This document shows positions 1 to 8,365 of a stretch of 64,000 nt of DNA, piece after piece. Origin of the DNA: an uncultured Acidimicrobiaceae bacterium (lineage in GTDB: Bacteria; Actinomycetota; Acidimicrobiia; Spongiisociales; UBA5794); the NCBI GenBank assembly GCA_947258375.1, contig CAMYIJ010000020.1, positions 1 to 64,000 on the forward strand. The letters are read 5' to 3'. The position numbers and the translations under genes were made by a program. The notes below the pieces were generated by a model. That model had not been told where the DNA came from, searched no databases, and saw nothing but the letters and a program-made list of their open reading frames with translations. Position 1 is the stretch's first letter. Every line of letters begins with the position of its first letter.

Positions 1-395
1 GATGAGCCGCAACCGCACGTAGGCGCCGCCTAGATCCACGAGATCGAGGTCGGCATCCGAGAGCGCCTGATAGGACTTCCACCCGAGCGGGCCGATGAGG
101 CCGACACGTGCGGCATCGCGTCCGCGGAGGGCACCTATCACCGATGCGATAGTGGACGGTCCCCCCACGACACCTCGGCGTCCGATGCCCATCGTCGTGC
201 CGCCGGCAGGTGGTTGTAGAACTGCACGAACATCTAGTCCGCCCGGCCCGCCGACACGACAACGGCGGCCTCTATGGTGGTTGGCCAGCCGGTCAGCCAA
301 CCAACGGACGAGCCGGCGCCGTTCGCTCCGTAGAGAAGCGCCGCATCGACGCCCGCTTCGGCCGTAGCATCCTCCAGGGCTGCCCGCCGCCGCTG
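1..395 (-). pseudogene. Xaa-Pro peptidase (M24/creatinase-type) N-terminal region, disrupted and partial
   Basis: Reading the minus strand from about 395 to 1 gives a continuous family-like protein only if three frames are joined. The first piece has GANGAGSSVGWLTGWPTT. It then meets an in-frame TAG at 234-236, directly followed by ATG and MFVQFYNHLPAARRWASDA. At the run of six C (161-166) the frame shifts, and the third piece continues with GPSTIASVIGALRGR, ARVGLIGPL and GGAYVRLRLI to the window edge. This order matches the N-terminal domain of Xaa-Pro aminopeptidase/creatinase-like enzymes, from memory of the family. No start codon is visible in the first frame between the upstream TGA (453-455) and the homologous part, so a third lesion is possible. 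The gene continues to the left of the window. It is either a decaying gene or a region with sequencing errors; the homopolymer makes an indel error conceivable. Confidence 0.6.
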
Positions 396-505
396 ATGAT
401 GGCGGCGATCGTCGGAGGTTCGGTTCTCGTGATTCTCACTGGAGGGGACTGATCACACGGTCGAGCCGGCAGTCCCTCCCCCCGCCGCCTGCCGTTGTCC
501 AACCC

Positions 506-532
506 TTACGTCGCAGCGCTTTCGGCCGACTG
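506..532 (+). promoter_or_regulatory. Candidate sigma-28 (FliA-type) promoter upstream of flhB
   Basis: TTACGTCG at 506-513, an 11-bp spacer, then GCCGACTG at 525-532. This is the same TTA/TAA-N16-GCCGAC arrangement (first bases of the -35 to first base of the -10 always 19 bp) seen at six other flagellar unit starts in this window. It resembles the known sigma-28 consensus TAAAGTTT-N11-GCCGATAA. The match in the -35 is weak alone; the shared spacing carries the weight. It lies about 70 bp before the flhB start. Confidence 0.45.
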
Positions 533-603
533 GGCACTGGAGCCGGATGGAACCGGCGTTCTGGCCAATGGATTGGCTGCACCGTTTTTCGACCGGAGCG
601 GCT

Positions 604-1653
604 GTGAGTCAATCACAGGACAAAACAGAACAACCCACTGAACGGAAGAAGCGCGAAGCGCGCCGGGAAGGTCAGGTCCCCAAGTCCCAAGAGGTGGGCG
701 CCGCCATCTCCATGGTCGCTCTGCTGTTCTCCCTGCGAATCATTGCCCCCGGCGTCGGCGAAAAGATCGCCATCCACACCCGAACCCTCTTCACGTCGGC
801 GGGAACGGCCTCCCTCGAAACGGGCATCGGCGGCCAGGTGCTCGCCATGTTCATCGGCGGGCTCCTCCCCTTCCTCGCTCTCGCCACGATCCTCGGCATC
901 GCCGGAGGCCTCGCCCAGGTCGGATTCGTTCTTGCTCCCAAGGCAGCCAAGCCGAAGATATCCCACCTCTCCTTGAAGAAGGGACTTCAGAGGTTCAAGC
1001 CCTCCGTCTTCGGATGGGAACTCGCCAGAACTGCCCTCAAGCTCGGCCTGCTCATCATCCTCTTCTGGGGCCCGACAACCGCCTGGATCAACCGTCTCGG
1101 CGAACCGCTGGGACTGGCCGACGCCCTCGATTTCGCCGGAAGCCAGGTCTTCACTCTGGCAATACGAGCCACGATCCTCGCAGTGTCGATTGCGGCCGCC
1201 GACTACTCGGTGGTGCGGTATCGCAACAACAAAGAGCTGAAGATGTCCAAGCAAGAGGTCAAGGACGAAGCGAAGAACACAGAGGGCAACCCGCTTCTCA
1301 AGCAGGCCCGGAGGCGGCGCGCCATCGAGATGAGCCGCAACCGGATGATCTTCGATGTGGCCCGGGCCCATGTCGTGGTGACCAACCCGACCCACTTCGC
1401 CGTGGCACTCAGGTATGACGCCGGCGAGCCGGCACCCCGCGTGCTGGCCAAGGGCACCAACAAGATCGCCGCCAAGATCAAGGCCGAGGCCTATCGCAAC
1501 GGCGTCGCCGTTCTCGAGAACAAGCCGCTGGCACAATCGCTCTATCGCACCTCGAAGGTCGGCAGCTACGTGCCCGCGGCCCTGTTTGAGGCCGTCGCCA
1601 CCGTTCTCGCCGTGGCCTATCGCCGGCGTAGAAGGCAACTGGTGACCGCATGA
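604..1653 (+). CDS. flhB: Flagellar type III export apparatus protein FlhB
   Basis: FlhB is the export-gate membrane protein that switches substrate specificity of the flagellar type III secretion system after self-cleavage. The N-terminus has the family signature DKTEQPTERKKREARREGQ, followed by four membrane segments (about residues 30-200) and a cytoplasmic C-terminal domain. The autocleavage motif NPTH is present as NPTHFAVALRY. The frame is open further up to ATG 547, but the GTG at 604 has GGAG a few bases upstream and puts the conserved DKTEQPT near the start, as in homologues. The last bases overlap the flhA start (ATGA), which implies translational coupling. The usual upstream fliP/Q/R genes are not in the window. 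Confidence 0.95.
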   Translation: MSQSQDKTEQPTERKKREARREGQVPKSQEVGAAISMVALLFSLRIIAPGVGEKIAIHTRTLFTSAGTASLETGIGGQVLAMFIGGLLPFLALATILGIAGGLAQVGFVLAPKAAKPKISHLSLKKGLQRFKPSVFGWELARTALKLGLLIILFWGPTTAWINRLGEPLGLADALDFAGSQVFTLAIRATILAVSIAAADYSVVRYRNNKELKMSKQEVKDEAKNTEGNPLLKQARRRRAIEMSRNRMIFDVARAHVVVTNPTHFAVALRYDAGEPAPRVLAKGTNKIAAKIKAEAYRNGVAVLENKPLAQSLYRTSKVGSYVPAALFEAVATVLAVAYRRRRRQLVTA

Positions 1654-3692
1654 GACGCTCGGGTCTATTCGTTCCGCTGGCGCTCATCGGCATCACGATG
1701 ATGATGGTGGTACCCGTGTCACCGCGGGTGCTCGACGTGTTTCTCGCAGCCAATATCACTCTGTCGATCCTGGTGCTGCTCAGCGTCATCACGCTCAAGG
1801 ACACGCTCGACCTCTCGGTGTTCCCGTCCCTGCTCCTCGTGGCCACGCTCGCTCGACTGGCCCTGAACGTCTCATCGACACGCCTCATCCTGTCGGAAGC
1901 CGACGCCGGCAAAGTCATCGCAACCTTCGGCAGCTTCGTCATCGGCAGTTCCGTAATCGTCGGCCTCGTTGTCTTCCTGATCCTGATCGTTATCCAGTTC
2001 GTGGTGATCACCAACGGTGCCACCCGCGTCGCCGAGGTGGCCGCCCGGTTCACCCTGGACGCAATGCCCGGCAAGCAGATGGCGATCGACGCCGACCTGG
2101 GCGCCGGGCTCATCGACGAGCAAGAGGCCAAGAAGGCCCGCAGGCGCATAGCCAAGGAAGCGGATTTCTACGGGGCGATGGACGGTGCCTCCAAGTTCGT
2201 CAAGGGCGACGCGATCGCCAGCATCATCATCGTCGTGATCAACCTCGTCGGCGGCTTCGCCGTCGGCATGGGCTCACTCGGGATGGACCTTTCGGAAGCC
2301 GCCGACACCTACTCCCTCCTCTCGGTCGGCGACGGCCTCGTCAGCCAGATCCCGGCCCTGCTGATCTCCATCGCCACCGGCCTCCTGGTGACCCGGGTCG
2401 GCAGCGAGAACGACATGGGGTCCGAGCTGAGCAACCAGCTCCTCGGCAGCCCGGCTGCGCTACGGTTCGCCGCCGTCGCCGTCTTCGGGCTCGCACTCCT
2501 CCCGGGGCTCCCCAAGCCGCCCTTCATCGCGCTGGCGATCATCCTGCTCATCGTCTCGAGCCGGCCCGCGGCGACTCCGGGAGATGACGAGGAACCGGAC
2601 GAAGCCCCGTCGGTCGTGATGGACCCCGAAGAGCCCGAAGCGCTTGTCGGCGAGATGCGGATCGAGCCTCTCGAGCTGCGGCTCTCTTACGACATCCTCG
2701 ACCTGCTCGATCCGTCCAAGAACGGTGACTTGCTCGACCGGGTTAGGTCGCTCCGGCGCCAGATCGCAATGGAACTCGGCATCGTGATGCCTTTCGTGCG
2801 GACCCGTGATGACGTGTCGCTGCCACCCTCGACCTACAGCATCGAGCTGCGGGGCACCGAGGTCGGCCGCGGCACCGCTCCGATCGACCAGGTGTTGGCG
2901 CTGCCGCTGGGAGACGGTGAACCACTGCGGGCGCTTGGCGGAATCGAAACCGTCGAACCGGTCTTCGGCCTGAAGGCCTTCTGGGTTCCTGAGTCGGCCC
3001 GGGCCTCCGCGGCCGCCACCGGAGCGACCGCCGTCGACCGCTCCTCCGTGATCGTCACCCATCTTGCCGAGGTCGTGAGGGCAAACGCCGCATCGCTGTT
3101 GTCCCGCCAGGATGTGCAGACGCTCATCGACGGACTGCGCTATGACGAACCGATCCTCGCCAACGAGGTGGGCACCGATACGCTCCAGCTGGGGTTGGTG
3201 CACTCGGTTTTGCGCAAACTGCTCGACGAGCGGGTGTCGATCCGTGACCTGAGCCCAATTGTCGAAGCCATCTCAAACCGGGCACCGGAAACTCGATCTG
3301 TCGAGCAACTGGCCTCCAGCGCCCGCACCGCAGTCGGTCGGAGCATCGTGTCGCGGATTGCCCCTGAAGGACAACTTGCTGTGATCACCCTGGAACCGTC
3401 CCTGGAAGCAGCCATGCACGAGGGTCTCCGCGAGGTCGATGGCTCGATGTTCATCGTCATCGACGGCGGCATCCTCGATGTTGTCAGGAGAGATACCGAG
3501 CACCTCGCATCCGAGGCGGCCCGGCGCCAGACGCCGGTTGCTCTCGTGGTCGGCCAGCCGATCCGCAGCCCCCTACAACGCACCATCGCCGGAATGGGCC
3601 TCGACATATCTGTCCTTGCCTACCCCGAACTACCGCCCGATACACAAATGGAGCCAATTGGAGTGATTGGAGTTGCCCTTGCCCAAGCGTGA
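1650..3692 (+). CDS. flhA: Flagellar export gate protein FlhA
   Basis: FlhA forms the nonameric export gate and chaperone/substrate docking platform of the flagellar secretion system. The 680-residue length is normal. The N-terminal half carries about eight membrane segments, starting with FVPLALIGITMMMVV, with the conserved cytoplasmic loop KGDAIAS region following DGASKFVKGDA. After a linker near residues 310-330 the soluble C-terminal domain follows, including DVQTLIDGLR and QLAVITLEPSLE. It starts within the flhB stop and ends 14 bases inside the next gene, so flhB, flhA and the FlhF-like gene are one operon. Confidence 0.96.
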   Translation: MRRSGLFVPLALIGITMMMVVPVSPRVLDVFLAANITLSILVLLSVITLKDTLDLSVFPSLLLVATLARLALNVSSTRLILSEADAGKVIATFGSFVIGSSVIVGLVVFLILIVIQFVVITNGATRVAEVAARFTLDAMPGKQMAIDADLGAGLIDEQEAKKARRRIAKEADFYGAMDGASKFVKGDAIASIIIVVINLVGGFAVGMGSLGMDLSEAADTYSLLSVGDGLVSQIPALLISIATGLLVTRVGSENDMGSELSNQLLGSPAALRFAAVAVFGLALLPGLPKPPFIALAIILLIVSSRPAATPGDDEEPDEAPSVVMDPEEPEALVGEMRIEPLELRLSYDILDLLDPSKNGDLLDRVRSLRRQIAMELGIVMPFVRTRDDVSLPPSTYSIELRGTEVGRGTAPIDQVLALPLGDGEPLRALGGIETVEPVFGLKAFWVPESARASAAATGATAVDRSSVIVTHLAEVVRANAASLLSRQDVQTLIDGLRYDEPILANEVGTDTLQLGLVHSVLRKLLDERVSIRDLSPIVEAISNRAPETRSVEQLASSARTAVGRSIVSRIAPEGQLAVITLEPSLEAAMHEGLREVDGSMFIVIDGGILDVVRRDTEHLASEAARRQTPVALVVGQPIRSPLQRTIAGMGLDISVLAYPELPPDTQMEPIGVIGVALAQA

Positions 3693-5244
3693 CAAGACAC
3701 CGAAGAAGAACACGGCTCCGGACGCGGGCACCGGCACCGTCACCATCGAGGCCGATTCCGTCGAAGAGGCAATGCACCGGCTGGCCACGGAAGTAGGCGA
3801 TTCGGCCGAGATCGTCGACGCCCGCAAGGTCCAACGTGGCGGCATTGGCGGCTTCTTCGCCAAGGAGCGGGTCCAGCTGACCGCTCGCGCCGGGACGCCT
3901 TCCCAAGATGAGCCGGATGCTGTAGAAGGTCTTGCCGGCGTGCTGGACCGGATGACTCGCGATGCCGAAGCCCAAGAGACGCAATTCGCAACCATGCTGC
4001 GGCGCGAATTGGGATCCGACAAGCGCGACCTCGGGCTGGATACGTTCCTCGAGGCCGTCGGTTGGGACGATCGCACCAGTGCCGATGAGGCCGCCAAAGC
4101 CCACACAGCCGTCGGTGAGATCGCGGCCGCCATCACACCACCCAACCCGAACCCGTCATCTGTTCAGGGGGCGGCTCCGGCCGCCATCACACCACCCAAC
4201 CCGAACCCGTCATCTGTTCAAGAGGCGGCTCCGGCCGCCATCACACCACCCAACCCGAACCCGCCATCTGTTCAGAGGGCGGCTCCGGCCGCCATGGCAC
4301 CACCCAACCCGAACCCGTCATCTGTTCAGGGGGCGGCTCCGGCCGCCATGGCACCACCGGTGGAGCCGCCCACAATGACTGAGGAGGCAGCTACCACTGC
4401 CGCCGCGGCACCGCCGGCCGCCCCACCGCTCGCTGCCGCGGAAGCGGCTCCGGATGCCACCGGCCCGATCGCAGATGCAGCCCCGTCCGAGGATCCACCG
4501 CTGCCACGGCCGATCGTGGTGCAACGCACCGGCACGAGCGCCAACCTCCCGGGACCGTCCCTGATCAGCCCCGGAGCGCCGCGTCCACCGCTGAGGATCG
4601 CCGAGCCCGTCGATGACATTGCCGCCGATGACGTTGCCGTGGATGACATTCCCGCATGGCGCACCACGGCCGACGGTGGAGAACCGGCCGGCATGGGGGC
4701 CGTCGCATGGCGAACGATGGACCTGGTACGCCACGGCGTCCCGACCGAGATAGTTGCGGCCGTTGCCGACATCGATCCCAACGATGACATCGCTTGGATT
4801 ACAGCTCTGGCGGGAGCCATCGCGCCGTACTGCGGGCGCGGAGAATCCATCGATACGGTGCTGCTCGGAACCAACGCCTATCAGCTGGCGGAGGCTCTGT
4901 CCATCGAATGGGTCGAGCCCGGGCAGACGGCGCCCTATGAAGGCTCCTTCGCCTCGTACGTCTCGACGGATTCCGATCACAGAGAGTGGCTCGAGTTCGT
5001 TCGCGGCACGCGCCACATCCACTACGTGATCGGCGGCGACCAGGCCTGGAAACAGGCTCTTGTCGAGGCACCGAACGTCGTCAGCTGGTTCGACGAGTCC
5101 GCCCTGATCGACGCTCTCTACCTCGCTGTGGCTTTCGATGCTCAGCTGGGATATGGGGTGCTCCCCGGACGGGGTGGCTGTGTAACTCGGATCTACCCTG
5201 TTGACGTTGCCCTCGCGATCCGCTCAATGATGGAGCGCCGCTGA
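3679..5244 (+). CDS. FlhF-like flagellar protein lacking a recognisable GTPase core
   Basis: The first 65 residues resemble the N-terminal B domain of FlhF (TVTIEADSVEEAMHRLATE, then GGIGGFFAKERVQL). A long Ala/Pro-rich low-complexity linker follows (about residues 125-330), including 4.3 copies of an 18-residue repeat. The C-terminal part (about 337-521) has an FlhF-N-domain-like stretch (LVRHGVPTEIVAAVADI) and ends with SWFDESALIDALYLAVA and YPVDVALAIRSMM, which align by eye with the TKLDE.. and final helices of FlhF. However, no P-loop (GPTGVGKTTT), DTYR or DTAGR motif is present, so GTP binding is unlikely. Position directly after flhA is the normal place for flhF. TTG at 3679 has GGAG six bases upstream; TTG 3667 is an alternative. 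I infer a degenerate FlhF with a scaffold or placement role. Confidence 0.65.
   Translation: MPKRDKTPKKNTAPDAGTGTVTIEADSVEEAMHRLATEVGDSAEIVDARKVQRGGIGGFFAKERVQLTARAGTPSQDEPDAVEGLAGVLDRMTRDAEAQETQFATMLRRELGSDKRDLGLDTFLEAVGWDDRTSADEAAKAHTAVGEIAAAITPPNPNPSSVQGAAPAAITPPNPNPSSVQEAAPAAITPPNPNPPSVQRAAPAAMAPPNPNPSSVQGAAPAAMAPPVEPPTMTEEAATTAAAAPPAAPPLAAAEAAPDATGPIADAAPSEDPPLPRPIVVQRTGTSANLPGPSLISPGAPRPPLRIAEPVDDIAADDVAVDDIPAWRTTADGGEPAGMGAVAWRTMDLVRHGVPTEIVAAVADIDPNDDIAWITALAGAIAPYCGRGESIDTVLLGTNAYQLAEALSIEWVEPGQTAPYEGSFASYVSTDSDHREWLEFVRGTRHIHYVIGGDQAWKQALVEAPNVVSWFDESALIDALYLAVAFDAQLGYGVLPGRGGCVTRIYPVDVALAIRSMMERR
4126..4358 (+). repeat. 54-bp tandem repeat coding an Ala/Pro/Asn-rich linker
   Basis: Four full 54-bp units start at 4126, 4180, 4234 and 4288, with a 17-bp partial fifth copy from 4342. 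Each codes an 18-residue unit of the type AAITPPNPNPSSVQGAAP. Units differ by a few substitutions only (Thr/Met to Ala, Ser/Pro, Gly/Glu/Arg), which suggests recent duplication. The repeat lies in the linker of the FlhF-like protein and keeps the reading frame. Confidence 0.95.
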
Positions 5245-5495
5245 TGGCGAACCCGGTGAGCCGGGTCACCGGCGCGCTCGGTCTTCTGATGCTGGGAGCC
5301 ATCGCATATCAGCTGGTGATCGGCCAGGTGACGTTGGTCGCCGCCGGTGGAAGAGCCGCCATGACCCTGGCCGCGGTGATCCTCGTGCGGCGGCTCGGAC
5401 GCTTCGGAATGGATGCGCTCGCCGGAGCAATGGAACGAGAAGCCGCCGATCACCGGCGGCGCAGCACGGACGCCACCGATCGCCAGCCCGTCTAG
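5244..5495 (+). CDS. Small membrane protein of the flhBA operon, unknown function
   Basis: An 83-residue protein whose ATG overlaps the stop of the FlhF-like gene (TGATG), so it is very likely translated with it. It has two hydrophobic segments (GALGLLMLGAIAYQLVIG and a second around AAMTLAAVILVRRLG) and a charged C-terminal tail. I do not recognise a family. Size and position might suggest a small accessory membrane component of the flagellar export or placement machinery, but nothing in the sequence proves it. Confidence 0.65.
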   Translation: MANPVSRVTGALGLLMLGAIAYQLVIGQVTLVAAGGRAAMTLAAVILVRRLGRFGMDALAGAMEREAADHRRRSTDATDRQPV

Positions 5496-5522
5496 GGGCC
5501 CTCCGAGCGAATTGTCGGCTCC

Positions 5523-6680
5523 CTAGAAGCCTGCGGTGGCCACAGTCTGCGGCACATCATCGAGCTGGGCCCACCTTTCGATGCGGTCGGCAAGACCGGA
5601 TTCGAGCAGGAACTCCTTATCCCACTCCAGATCGCCGCGCCCCAGCAGCACGACCGCGCCGTGGACTGCGGCAAGCGGGCCGAAACCTCTCGAAGCCCCT
5701 TCTACCGGATCGGCGTAGAAGCCGACCGCCTCTGTCATTTCGTCATCGAGACCCCACAGCTTCAGCAACAGCGCCCCCAGATCCGTGTGCGGAACGCCAA
5801 ACACGTCTCGTTCGCGCGCCAGGCGGGTGGCGATAGGCCGGGGCCAATCGATGGCAGAGAACTGCTGCGGCATGTTGGCGGCAAACATGAGCCGGCCCAC
5901 GTTGTGGAGCAGACCTGCCAGATAGGCACTATCCAGCTCACCAGGAGTCATCTGTTCGTGAGCCGCGATCCTTCGACTGAGTAGCGCCGTCGACACTGCA
6001 TCGTGCCAGTCCCTCTGGACGACACGTCCGGCCGACCCCGCAGTGCACAAGTGGTCGCTGGAGCTCACCCCGAGCAACAGGGACGAGATGCGTCCCACTC
6101 CGAGGTGTGCCACCGCCGCTGGAATGGCGTTGAGCGATCGGTCGCCACCGGGAATCGGCGAATTCGCATGCTTGAGGATCTGCGCCGCGAGGCCGGGATC
6201 CTGATCGACCAGTCGGACAACCTCAGCAAGGTCACGCTCGCCGCCGGACGCCAGATCGGAGGCGATGGCGAAACACATGTCCTCGAACACGGAGGAGATT
6301 ACCGGAATCCTCTTGAATCTCGACGCGACCCGCACGAGATCCGGATCGCCCAGCCGTTCCTGGAGGGCGAACGAGCGACCGATCTGCTGCGCCAGCCCAT
6401 TGGCAGTTCGCTCCGGCGACTCAGCCGCATTGGCCGTGAAGGTGGCATAGGAGACCGACGGGTAGTAGTCCCGAATCCGCTCCGCGAGCAGACACCCGCC
6501 GCGATGCTCCCCCTTGATTGTCACAACGGTGTCCACTCCGCCATCACGCAGCACGGACATTGCGACGGCCGGGTCACACGCGGCCACGGACCAGCCGGGG
6601 TAGAACCGATGGAGCATCTGCGACAACGCCGGGCCCACCGATTCCGCAGACTCAACGATCAGAACGGAGCGCGCCCTCAT
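5523..6680 (-). CDS. HDOD-domain signalling protein with degenerate receiver domain
   Basis: Residues 1-105 have the fold pattern of a response-regulator receiver (SVLIVESAESVGPAL..), but the phospho-acceptor position reads VVTIKGEH rather than an Asp and the acidic pair is missing, so phosphorylation is unlikely. Residues about 115-330 form an HDOD domain (KRIPVISSVFEDMCFAIAS, VDQDPGLAAQILKHANSP, LLHNVGRLMFA). HDOD proteins are regulatory modules related to HD phosphohydrolases, often without catalysis. The gene lies 12 bp after the HD-GYP gene on the same strand and is probably cotranscribed with it from the promoter near 8270. Confidence 0.85.
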   Translation of the reverse strand: MRARSVLIVESAESVGPALSQMLHRFYPGWSVAACDPAVAMSVLRDGGVDTVVTIKGEHRGGCLLAERIRDYYPSVSYATFTANAAESPERTANGLAQQIGRSFALQERLGDPDLVRVASRFKRIPVISSVFEDMCFAIASDLASGGERDLAEVVRLVDQDPGLAAQILKHANSPIPGGDRSLNAIPAAVAHLGVGRISSLLLGVSSSDHLCTAGSAGRVVQRDWHDAVSTALLSRRIAAHEQMTPGELDSAYLAGLLHNVGRLMFAANMPQQFSAIDWPRPIATRLARERDVFGVPHTDLGALLLKLWGLDDEMTEAVGFYADPVEGASRGFGPLAAVHGAVVLLGRGDLEWDKEFLLESGLADRIERWAQLDDVPQTVATAGF

Positions 6681-6692
6681 ATCGCGGCAGCT

Positions 6693-8192
6693 CTAAGTCT
6701 CGAAGACGTCATTGCACGCCTCCACCACCGCAGGGTCGAAGAGGGTCTCGGAACCCTCGTTGACTCTCTGCAACGCCTCCGGCGTCGGACGGTCCGGAGC
6801 CGAACCGTTCACGGACCAGCGATCCAGAGCGTCGGCGACCGCGACGATGCGGGCCGCCATAGGAATCGAATCCGCTACGAGACCGTCGGGGAACCCCGAG
6901 CCATCCCAGTTCTCGTGATGCGAGCGAACTGCGGCCGCCACCTCGTCACCGGCCGGGGCCCGCAGGATCTCCGCCCCGCGCTCCGCATGTGATGCGTACT
7001 CGGTCTGCAGCTCGCTGGAAACCTTCTCGACGTTGGTCGCTGCCGCCTCATCTGAGAGCCCCACCTTGCCGATGTCGTGCAAGCGGGCAGCCAGGCGGAT
7101 CTTGGTCAGGTCACGCTCCGAGATGCCCATCGCCTCGGCAATGGCGACCGAGTGCTGAGACACCCGTTCGCCATGGGAAACCGGGTATGCGTCGCGGGCC
7201 TCGACGATGGTGATAGCACGCATCGCACTGTCGAGCTCTGTCGACGCGGCAAGCGTCAGTGCAAGACGCTCGGCTCCGAATACGCCCTGATTGGGCTGCT
7301 CGGCTGCCAGCTCCATCCCACGGAGTGCCAACTCACGCAGCGTCTCTACGTAGGAGGTTGCCTCGGGCCCGGCATGGCCAAAAGCCATCGCCAGGAGACG
7401 GCTGCGATCCGGGGAGAAACCCGCAGTGACTTCGATCAACGAGGCTCCGAGGTCCTCGAACTCGGCCAAGCTGAGCGCCTCCGACACCACAGCGAACTCC
7501 GCCGGTCCTGTGCTGAAGACCTCTGCAGCCTTGCTGCGGCACATTTCATCGATCTGCAGAGCCAAGCGCCGCCGCAGCAAGTCGCGGGCATCGACGCTCA
7601 GTCGGCGCATCGACTCCTCGAGTCCGACAATCCGGACGAATGCCAGGCGCGGCATTGGCGCCCCCGTACCGCGGGCGAGTCGAGCCGCCAGATCGGCCGG
7701 ACCACGCAGCCCGGTCACGAGATCACGATCGCCGACACCGCGGACACCGTTCGCCAGGCGATCGAGGCTGAGCTCGTAGTTGGCCAGCAGACGGGTTTCG
7801 TCGGACTCACCACCGAGCAGGGCGGCGACGGACTCTTCGTTGCCCTCGGCCACCAGGCCGGATGCGCCGGCGGCCAGGAACTCGACGGCGACGTCTTCAC
7901 CTCCCGGGTGGACAATTGCAACGATCGGGCAGGACACCTTGCCCCGCAGCTCGCCGACGAATGAGGCAGATGCGCCGGCGGGCACACGAGTCGACACCAC
8001 CACGAGACCGGCCTCCGCCAGCCTCGCGTCGTCATCGACCACCGTTAGAGCGCCGGAGGCCGCGAGGCGGGAACGGGCGGCCTCGGCAAGCCAGTATGAG
8101 ACGACGAGGTGCGCGGCTAGAGGTTCGGAGACTTCAGGCGCGGCGGACGCGCCGGCATCCGGCTCCATAAGGGCTGTATCAGCCTCTGCCAC
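6693..8192 (-). CDS. HD-GYP domain protein with degenerate receiver and GGDEF-like regions
   Basis: HD-GYP proteins hydrolyse cyclic di-GMP or act as related sensors. The C-terminal half shows RLAARLHDIGKVGLSD with the HD metal motif and HHENWDGSGFPDGL, where the usual GYP reads GFP. The middle (about 150-310) has DLVTGLRGPADLAARL and a GGDEF-like length but no GGDEF signature, so it looks like a decayed cyclase domain. The first 120 residues resemble a receiver without a phosphorylatable Asp. Start is GTG 8192 with a strong AAGGAGGT four bases upstream. It heads an operon with the HDOD gene and diverges from the first flgN-like gene. Whether the GFP variant is active is unknown. Confidence 0.88.
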   Translation of the reverse strand: MAEADTALMEPDAGASAAPEVSEPLAAHLVVSYWLAEAARSRLAASGALTVVDDDARLAEAGLVVVSTRVPAGASASFVGELRGKVSCPIVAIVHPGGEDVAVEFLAAGASGLVAEGNEESVAALLGGESDETRLLANYELSLDRLANGVRGVGDRDLVTGLRGPADLAARLARGTGAPMPRLAFVRIVGLEESMRRLSVDARDLLRRRLALQIDEMCRSKAAEVFSTGPAEFAVVSEALSLAEFEDLGASLIEVTAGFSPDRSRLLAMAFGHAGPEATSYVETLRELALRGMELAAEQPNQGVFGAERLALTLAASTELDSAMRAITIVEARDAYPVSHGERVSQHSVAIAEAMGISERDLTKIRLAARLHDIGKVGLSDEAAATNVEKVSSELQTEYASHAERGAEILRAPAGDEVAAAVRSHHENWDGSGFPDGLVADSIPMAARIVAVADALDRWSVNGSAPDRPTPEALQRVNEGSETLFDPAVVEACNDVFET

Positions 8193-8256
8193 AGCTACCT
8201 CCTTGTAGCGATCATCCGCGTAGCCGCGGAAATGGCTTCCTTGCCAATCGGATAGC

Positions 8257-8283
8257 CAGTCGGCACAACCCCTCAGGAGATAA
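8257..8283 (-). promoter_or_regulatory. Candidate sigma-28 promoter of the HD-GYP/HDOD operon
   Basis: On the minus strand TTATCTCC (8283-8276), an 11-bp spacer, then GCCGACTG (8264-8257). Together with the divergent promoter at 8307-8333 its -35 element forms the inverted repeat AGATAAGG/CCTTATCT, so the two promoters are mirror images with -35 ends facing each other, 23 bp apart. Confidence 0.55.
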
Positions 8284-8306
8284 GGGAAGCAATCCGAAGG
8301 ATCTCC

Positions 8307-8333
8307 TTATCTATCCGCTGGAGTGGCCGACAG
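8307..8333 (+). promoter_or_regulatory. Candidate sigma-28 promoter of the first flgN-like gene
   Basis: TTATCTAT at 8307-8314, 11-bp spacer, GCCGACAG at 8326-8333. Transcription would start around 8340, which argues against the upstream in-frame GTG at 8333 and for the ATG at 8366. Confidence 0.55.
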
Positions 8334-8365
8334 TGGGGGTGCGAGAACCGCGCAAGCGGCCGTGC

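Noticed and set aside
613..1638. 341-residue open frame opposite flhB
   Set aside because: Shadow of flhB in GC-rich codons; no family-like motifs and poor composition.
4126..4358. CRISPR array
   Set aside because: The 54-bp units abut with no unique spacers and code in frame.
8278..8312. Stem AGATAAGG/CCTTATCT as terminator
   Set aside because: It lies upstream of two divergent genes and coincides with the -35 parts of both promoters, so it is not a terminator.
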